A stretch of DNA of 7,688 nt from Treponema sp. GTDB lineage: Bacteria; Spirochaetota; Spirochaetia; Treponematales; Breznakiellaceae. Numbering within the stretch: the first letter of the stretch is position 1; the number at the start of each line of letters is the position of its first letter. A model generated the notes under the pieces. The model saw nothing but the letters and a program-made list of their open reading frames with translations, searched no databases and had not been told where the DNA came from. A program made the position numbers and the translations under genes. Positions 4,339 to 7,688 of the stretch are shown in pieces. The DNA lies in assembly GCA_031258265.1 (NCBI GenBank), contig JAIRNB010000069.1:1-7688 (forward strand). The letters run 5' to 3'.

Positions 4339-6000
4339 GTGGATTTTATTGATTTTGATAAAACGGCGGCCTTTAAAAACTTGTCGATTCTTCTGGCCGG
4401 TAGGGGGAAGGGTCTTGATCTGCGCTCCCTCCTTGACGCGGGGCGGGTAGAAAACTGCCAAACGCCCATGGCGGCGGGGCTTCGTTATTGCTGGGCCGCC
4501 AAGGCGGTGGATAAGGAGATTCTTGAGGCCCTGGCGGCTCTGGCGGAGGAACAGGAACTGATCGCCAAATTTCGGGCCCTTTTGGAAGGGGAAATTATCA
4601 ATACCGGGGAGAACCGAAAGGTTCTTCACCATCTTCTCCGGTCCCAGGACGGGAAGACCCTGACGGGGAGGCAGGTGAATTTTGACGGCAGGGACATTGG
4701 GGCCTTTTACCAGGCCGAATTGGCCCGTTTTTCGGCCTTTGCCCGGAAGGTCCACGGGGGGGAAATCCGGGGTTCCACCGGCAGGTCCTTTAGCCATGTG
4801 GTACAGATTGGCATTGGCGGTTCGGACCTGGGGCCCCGGGCCCTGTATATCGCCCTGGAGAACTGGGCCCAAAAGGAAGGGCGGCAGAAACTCAAGGCCA
4901 AATTCATCTCTAACGTGGACCCCGATGACGCATCCCAGGTGATCGATTCCCTGCCCCTGGGGGAGACGCTTTTTATCCTGGTTTCCAAGAGCGGGACTAC
5001 CCAGGAAACCTTGTCCAACGAGCTTTTTGTTAAGGCTAAGCTGCAGAGGGCCGCCCTGGACCCCAGCAAACATCTGGCCGCGGTAACCAGTGAGACCAGC
5101 CCCCTGGCCCATAACCCCGCCTATTTGGATTCTTTTTATATTGACGATTTTATCGGCGGCCGTTACTCCTCTTCCTCCGCGGTGGGGGGGCTGATCCTCT
5201 CCCTGGCCTTTGGGCCGGAGGTCTTTGCCGAATTCCTTGCCGGGGCGCGGGAAGCCGACCGGGCGGCCCTGGAGCCGGATATCATGAAAAACGCCGCCCT
5301 CCTGGACGCCCTTACCGGGGTTTGGGAGCGGAATTTCCTGGGCTTTCCCAGTACGGCGGTCCTGCCCTACAGCCAGGCCCTTTCCCGTTTTCCCGCCCAC
5401 CTGCAGCAGTTGGACATGGAGAGCAACGGCAAGCGGGTGAACCGGGAGGGGAAGCCCCTGGCTTACGCCACCGGTCCGGTGGTCTTTGGGGAACCGGGGA
5501 CCAACGGCCAACATTCCTTTTACCAGCTTCTCCACCAGGGGACGGATTTGGTGCCCCTCCAGTTTATCGGTTTTACGGAAAGCCAGCGGAAAGACGATGT
5601 GGAGGTGGAGGGTTCGTTTAGCCAGACCAAACTTTTGGCAAACCTGGCGGCCCAGATCGTGGCCTTTGCCCAGGGCCAAAGGCCGGGCCAAAGGCCGGGT
5701 CCGAAACCGGGCCAAGGACCGGACCGGGACAGCGCCGATTGCAGCAAGGAATTCCCCGGGGGCCGGCCTTCCAGCCTTATCTACGGAAAGCGGCTGGACC
5801 CCGCGGCCCTGGGGGGCCTCCTGGCCCATTTTGAGAACAAGGTGATGTTCCAGGGCTTTATCTGGAATCTTAATTCCTTTGACCAGGAGGGGGTACAGTT
5901 GGGGAAGGTCCTTGCCAAAAAGGTCCTTAGCGCCAAGGCGAAGGGCCAGGGCTCCGGGGACCCCGTCCTGGATGCCTACAGCAGACTGCTGGGGGTATAG
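4339..6000 (+). CDS. pgi: Glucose-6-phosphate isomerase
   Basis: A 553-residue enzyme that interconverts glucose 6-phosphate and fructose 6-phosphate in the cytoplasm, full length compared with the E. coli type (about 549). Seen: IGIGGSDLGPRALY (157-170), the SIS-domain phosphate loop SKSGTTQET (216-224), signature one in DDFIGGRYSSSSAVGG (269-284), the catalytic-base region QLDMESNGK with Glu361, NGQHSFYQLLHQGTDLVP with His392, and signature two NSFDQEGVQLGK (512-523) with Lys523. In signature two the usual Glu after GV is Gln, also seen in other family members. The start is GTG with AGGAGG 8 nt upstream. Residues 446-461 are a Gly/Gln/Pro tetrapeptide repeat from a 12-bp tandem repeat, in a surface loop before FPGGRPSS. 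The gene follows argR with a terminator between, and DinB converges 66 nt downstream, where no clear terminator is visible. Confidence 0.97.
   Translation: MDFIDFDKTAAFKNLSILLAGRGKGLDLRSLLDAGRVENCQTPMAAGLRYCWAAKAVDKEILEALAALAEEQELIAKFRALLEGEIINTGENRKVLHHLLRSQDGKTLTGRQVNFDGRDIGAFYQAELARFSAFARKVHGGEIRGSTGRSFSHVVQIGIGGSDLGPRALYIALENWAQKEGRQKLKAKFISNVDPDDASQVIDSLPLGETLFILVSKSGTTQETLSNELFVKAKLQRAALDPSKHLAAVTSETSPLAHNPAYLDSFYIDDFIGGRYSSSSAVGGLILSLAFGPEVFAEFLAGAREADRAALEPDIMKNAALLDALTGVWERNFLGFPSTAVLPYSQALSRFPAHLQQLDMESNGKRVNREGKPLAYATGPVVFGEPGTNGQHSFYQLLHQGTDLVPLQFIGFTESQRKDDVEVEGSFSQTKLLANLAAQIVAFAQGQRPGQRPGPKPGQGPDRDSADCSKEFPGGRPSSLIYGKRLDPAALGGLLAHFENKVMFQGFIWNLNSFDQEGVQLGKVLAKKVLSAKAKGQGSGDPVLDAYSRLLGV
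5674..5721 (+). repeat. 12-bp in-frame tandem repeat inside pgi
   Basis: Four 12-bp units: GGCCAAAGGCCG twice exactly, then GGTCCGAAACCG, then GGCCAAGGACCG. They encode GQRP, GQRP, GPKP and GQGP (residues 446-461). The unit length is a multiple of three, so copy-number change would keep the frame. Confidence 0.85.
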
Positions 6001-6066
6001 GACCGGGACCGGCGGGGACAAGGGAACTTTCCCCCGGATGCCTTTTCCCCGGAAAGCAAAACGGCC

Positions 6067-6594
6067 TTACAATACGGCGCTTAGGGAATTAAAGTCGTTG
6101 GCCCTGCCCAGGATTTCCAGGTACAGCGAGATCATCCCCCGGTGGTGGGTCTCGTGGTTAAAGACATGGAGCAGGAGGCCGCCGAAATTCTTTGAAAACC
6201 GGTCTCCGGCGGAATTTGAATAGTGTAAGTCCCCCGCCAGATCCCCCTCATCCAGTTCATTGGCAAAATCCATCAGCAGTCCGTCCAGGACGGGGCGGCT
6301 TTCCAAATATTCCCCCGGGGCGGGGAACAGCAGTTCGCTGAAGCTGTAATCCCGGCTGAACAGGGGATCTTTGAAGACGGCGAATGTCCCCAGCCGGCCG
6401 GCGGACTGGGAAAAACGTTTAAGCCAGCTAAAATCGGCGATGTAGGTGTGGGAACAGAGGCTGCGGACCGAGGGGAAGTAGCCTCCCAGGGGCCGTTCCC
6501 ATTCTTCGGGGCTTAGGGTTTTGATGATTTCGTTCATCTTGGCGTTGGCCCTCTGGTTGTAGAGCCCCAGGATCTTTACGGTACTGGTTTGCAT
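6067..6594 (-). CDS. DinB-superfamily four-helix metal-binding protein
   Basis: A 175-residue protein of the DinB/YfiT-like superfamily (four-helix bundle with a metal triad). The likely ligands are His49 (LCSHTYIADFSWLKRF), His147 and His151 (HVFNHETHHRGMISLYL). The order and spacing are those of the family, whose members are often thiol-dependent transferases such as bacillithiol or mycothiol S-transferases, while many have no known role. The length is normal. The ATG has GGAG 8 nt upstream. TAGACA and TTAAAA with 17-nt spacing (6649 to 6621, leftward) could be a promoter. If so, its -35 box lies in one arm of the family B repeat, but the -10 match is poor. The gene converges with pgi and is separated from the upstream thpR by two palindromic repeats, so it is probably transcribed alone. 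Confidence 0.87.
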   Translation of the reverse strand: MQTSTVKILGLYNQRANAKMNEIIKTLSPEEWERPLGGYFPSVRSLCSHTYIADFSWLKRFSQSAGRLGTFAVFKDPLFSRDYSFSELLFPAPGEYLESRPVLDGLLMDFANELDEGDLAGDLHYSNSAGDRFSKNFGGLLLHVFNHETHHRGMISLYLEILGRANDFNSLSAVL

Positions 6595-6635
6595 GGCGGA
6601 TTCTCCTCTCTAATGTTCTGTTTTAATCGAAGAAC

Positions 6636-6680
6636 GCAAGTTTTGTCTATAAAAAAGTGCGGCTTTATGGACAGACACTA
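6636..6680 (-). repeat. Family B palindromic repeat, copy 3
   Basis: Reading leftward it has the same TAGTG flank, TCTGTCCATAAA arm and ACTTGC end as copy 1. The arms are 6642-6653 and 6664-6675, complementary at 10 of 12 positions. Both mismatches would be G-U pairs in the rightward transcript. It lies about 45 nt upstream of the DinB start and 6 nt from a family A element. Confidence 0.72.
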
Positions 6681-6686
6681 ATTATT

Positions 6687-6723
6687 GGACTTGTTCAGGA
6701 ATCCGGTTGGTTTTTGAACAACT
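6687..6723 (-). repeat. Family A palindromic element, compact copy
   Basis: GGACTTGTTCAGGAATCC (6687-6704) and GGTTTTTGAACAACT (6709-6723) match the two ends of the 1867-2008 element in reverse order, with four bases between them. The TTGTTCA/TGAACAA arms form a 7-bp stem. The element ends on the base next to the thpR stop codon (6724-6726). Confidence 0.72.
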
Positions 6724-7296
6724 CTATTCTATTCCGGATATTGCGGCGCCGAATATTTCGGTATACATGAGCAAGCCCCCTGAATGTTCGCTTTTCATCA
6801 GGCTTAGGCGCTTAAGCTCAAAGGGAATACCCCCTTCAGGTACCAGGCGCGGCTGCGGAGCCCAATCCGCGGGGATACCCCGTATATCCCGGCCCAGGGT
6901 GATATGGGCCTTGAAGGGCCGCTTGTCAAAGCCGATGCCCGCCCCCTCCAGGGCGGCGGCAAGCTGTTCCCGCAGGGCCAGGAGCCGGGGGAGGCCGGGA
7001 TCGTCTTCCGCCGGCCCTATCCACCATAGTTCCTTGCCGCTGTGCCTGAAGCAGCCGATCCGGCGGAGATTCAGGCGGAGAGGTCCCCCGCCGCCGGAAA
7101 GCCCCGGATCGCCGGTGATCCTCCTGAGGGAGGGAAGCAGGGACTCCGGCTTTTCCCCCAGGAAGGCCATGGTCAGGTGCAGGTTTTCCCGCCGGGAGAA
7201 ATTACCCGCCGCGGCCCGCCCCCTTAGGCGTTCCTGGATGGCGGTTAAGGCGTCCTCTGTTTCTCCGTTAAGGTTAATAGCTATAAAGAGGCGCAT
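6724..7296 (-). CDS. thpR: RNA 2',3'-cyclic phosphodiesterase (2'-5' RNA ligase family)
   Basis: A 190-residue protein of the 2H phosphoesterase superfamily (ThpR/LigT). The two catalytic HxT motifs are His40-Leu-Thr42 in ENLHLTMAFLGE and His131-Ile-Thr133 in FKAHITLGRDIRG. MRLFIAINL at the N-terminus and the first motif followed by FLGE are typical of ThpR. Such proteins hydrolyse 2',3'-cyclic phosphates at RNA ends to 2'-phosphates, and in vitro can join RNA halves with 2'-5' bonds. The physiological role is poorly known. The length is near the family norm. The ATG at 7296 has a GGAAAGGG purine tract about 7-14 nt upstream. It is not tightly linked to either neighbour. Its stop codon directly touches a family A repeat. 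Confidence 0.93.
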   Translation of the reverse strand: MRLFIAINLNGETEDALTAIQERLRGRAAAGNFSRRENLHLTMAFLGEKPESLLPSLRRITGDPGLSGGGGPLRLNLRRIGCFRHSGKELWWIGPAEDDPGLPRLLALREQLAAALEGAGIGFDKRPFKAHITLGRDIRGIPADWAPQPRLVPEGGIPFELKRLSLMKSEHSGGLLMYTEIFGAAISGIE

Positions 7297-7330
7297 ACTC
7301 GACCCTTTCCGGGGGTAGCCCGCCGCGGCG

Positions 7331-7354
7331 AAACCGTTTTTCTAAACGGTTTTT
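7331..7354 (+). terminator. Stem with T-run upstream of thpR
   Basis: AAACCGTTT (7331-7339), loop TTCT, AAACGGTTT (7344-7352), with T up to 7354. The stem is AT-rich and points away from thpR. The downstream half (CGGTTTTTCTAA) repeats the upstream half (CCGTTTTTCTAA) almost exactly in direct orientation. Because no rightward gene precedes it, it may be a repeat rather than a working terminator. Confidence 0.4.
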
Positions 7355-7364
7355 CTAAGCGGCT

Positions 7365-7396
7365 GTTGTTCAAAAACTAAAGTTTTTGAACAAGCC
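7365..7396 (-). repeat. Family A palindromic element, tight palindrome copy
   Basis: GTTGTTCAAAAACT (7365-7378), AA, then AGTTTTTGAACAAGCC (7381-7396). The 13-bp stem is perfect and the loop minimal. Leftward it shares GG-TTGTTCA and TTTTTGAACAAC ends with the other two copies. Confidence 0.75.
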
Positions 7397-7429
7397 TAGG
7401 AGTTTGTTGCGCTTTGCGCTTAAAATAGT

Positions 7430-7541
7430 ATAAATATTCATATCAATGAATATTTATACCTTACAAACTCCGAAAAGCTACCCAATAATCGTGATTTTTT
7501 GCATGTATATGCAAAAAATCTACAAGTGCAACAGGCTGCTA
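7430..7541. repeat. Composite palindromic intergenic repeat, short copy
   Basis: A shorter sister of the repeat at 1-145. Perfect 12-bp inverted repeat ATAAATATTCAT (7430-7441) and ATGAATATTTAT (7446-7457), loop ATCA. The same ACCTTACAAACTCC linker comes next, then a short spacer, CCCAATAATCGT, and a second perfect 12-bp stem GATTTTTTGCAT (7493-7504) with ATGCAAAAAATC (7509-7520), loop GTAT. The tail CAGGCTGCTA ends at 7541. Its last three bases supply the stop codon of the GGDEF gene. Confidence 0.88.
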
Positions 7542-7688
7542 CTCTTTGAATACTATCCGGTTGCGGCCGGTTTCCTTGGCGATATACAGGTACTTGTCCG
7601 CCTGCTGAACAAGGTCCATGAAATCCCCTTCCGTGGTGGGCATGATCGAGCCGATTCCGGTGCTGAGGGTGATCGACGTGGGCTCTCC
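7539..7688 (-). CDS. GGDEF-domain protein (diguanylate cyclase), C-terminal 49 residues
   Basis: Only the last 49 codons are in the window and the gene continues past the right edge. The visible part is the end of a GGDEF domain: ITLSTGIGSI (the conserved beta strand with S-x-G), then a helix with QQADKYLYIAKETGRNRIV, matching the family's AD-xx-LY-xAK-xx-GRNR signature. GGDEF enzymes make cyclic di-GMP from two GTP. The GGDEF catalytic motif, inhibitory site and any sensor domain are outside the window, so activity cannot be judged. The stop codon TAG (RC of 7539-7541) lies inside the terminal bases of the palindromic repeat. Confidence 0.92.
   Translation of the reverse strand, partial: GEPTSITLSTGIGSIMPTTEGDFMDLVQQADKYLYIAKETGRNRIVFKE

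Noticed and set aside
3714..4469. 251-residue minus-strand frame across argR and the pgi start
   Set aside because: It runs antisense through argR, the terminator and the pgi 5' end. There is no domain and no start signal.
4333..6021. 562-residue open frame on the minus strand opposite pgi
   Set aside because: It is an antisense shadow of GC-rich pgi codons: composition is Gly/Pro/Leu/Gln-rich with no recognisable domain, and pgi on the plus strand has every family motif.
6001..6066. CTTTCC...GGAAAG pairing as pgi terminator
   Set aside because: The stem is short with a long unpaired loop and no T-run. I cannot support a terminator between pgi and DinB.
7493..7520. 12-bp stem after the GGDEF stop as an intrinsic terminator
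   Set aside because: The T-run lies within the stem arm, not after it, on either strand. The stem belongs to the repeat skeleton shared with copy 1.
1..7541. Reading the whole stretch between the two composite repeats as a mobile island
   Set aside because: The flanked genes are mostly housekeeping, no integrase or transposase is present, and the repeat looks like a dispersed intergenic family.

Overview
The window reads as an ordinary bacterial chromosome segment, GC-rich in its genes, with eight complete or near-complete housekeeping or accessory genes, one toxin-antitoxin pair and a gene cut by the right edge. Coding sequence is dense, but almost every gap holds short palindromic repeats, and these are the most unusual part of the window. 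No rRNA, tRNA, transposase, phage gene or CRISPR array is visible. The mix (ArgR-family regulator, HicAB, GGDEF enzyme, sugar-type oxidoreductase, repeat-rich gaps) would fit an anaerobic spirochete such as a gut Treponema. That is recall-based inference and no marker here proves it.

Layout from left to right. Positions 1-145 are a composite palindromic repeat whose shorter sister copy lies at 7430-7541. A leftward pair follows: a VOC/glyoxalase-fold protein (1239 to 850), then, 4 nt after its stop, an SGNH/GDSL esterase (845 to 204) with a GTG start. A rightward hicA-hicB pair (1368-1794) overlaps by 8 nt, and its hicA has an atypical, probably eroded N-terminus. A perfect 16-bp bidirectional terminator (1895-1930) separates hicB from the convergent Gfo/Idh/MocA oxidoreductase (3163 to 2024). 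The terminator sits inside a repeat element with its own inverted ends. The 568-nt gap 3164-3731 holds two long perfect palindromes and a hairpin-dense GC-rich stretch that ends in a terminator-like stem, a candidate structured RNA. Next come rightward argR (3732-4205), a terminator directly before a ribosome-binding site, and pgi (4339-6000). Convergent to pgi is a DinB-superfamily gene (6594 to 6067). Upstream of it lie two more repeats, then thpR/ligT (7296 to 6724). Further hairpins, the second copy of the composite repeat and the 3' end of a leftward GGDEF gene (7688 to 7539) close the window.

The genes do not form one pathway. Pgi is central glycolysis, ArgR would sense arginine, ThpR acts on RNA ends or cyclic phosphates, and GGDEF makes cyclic di-GMP. 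The real transcription units look small: VOC-SGNH, hicA-hicB, and single genes elsewhere. No complete new defence or mobile system was found. The best leads are three families of intergenic palindromes, each with short and expanded copies, the candidate RNA upstream of argR, and an in-frame 12-bp tandem repeat inside pgi.
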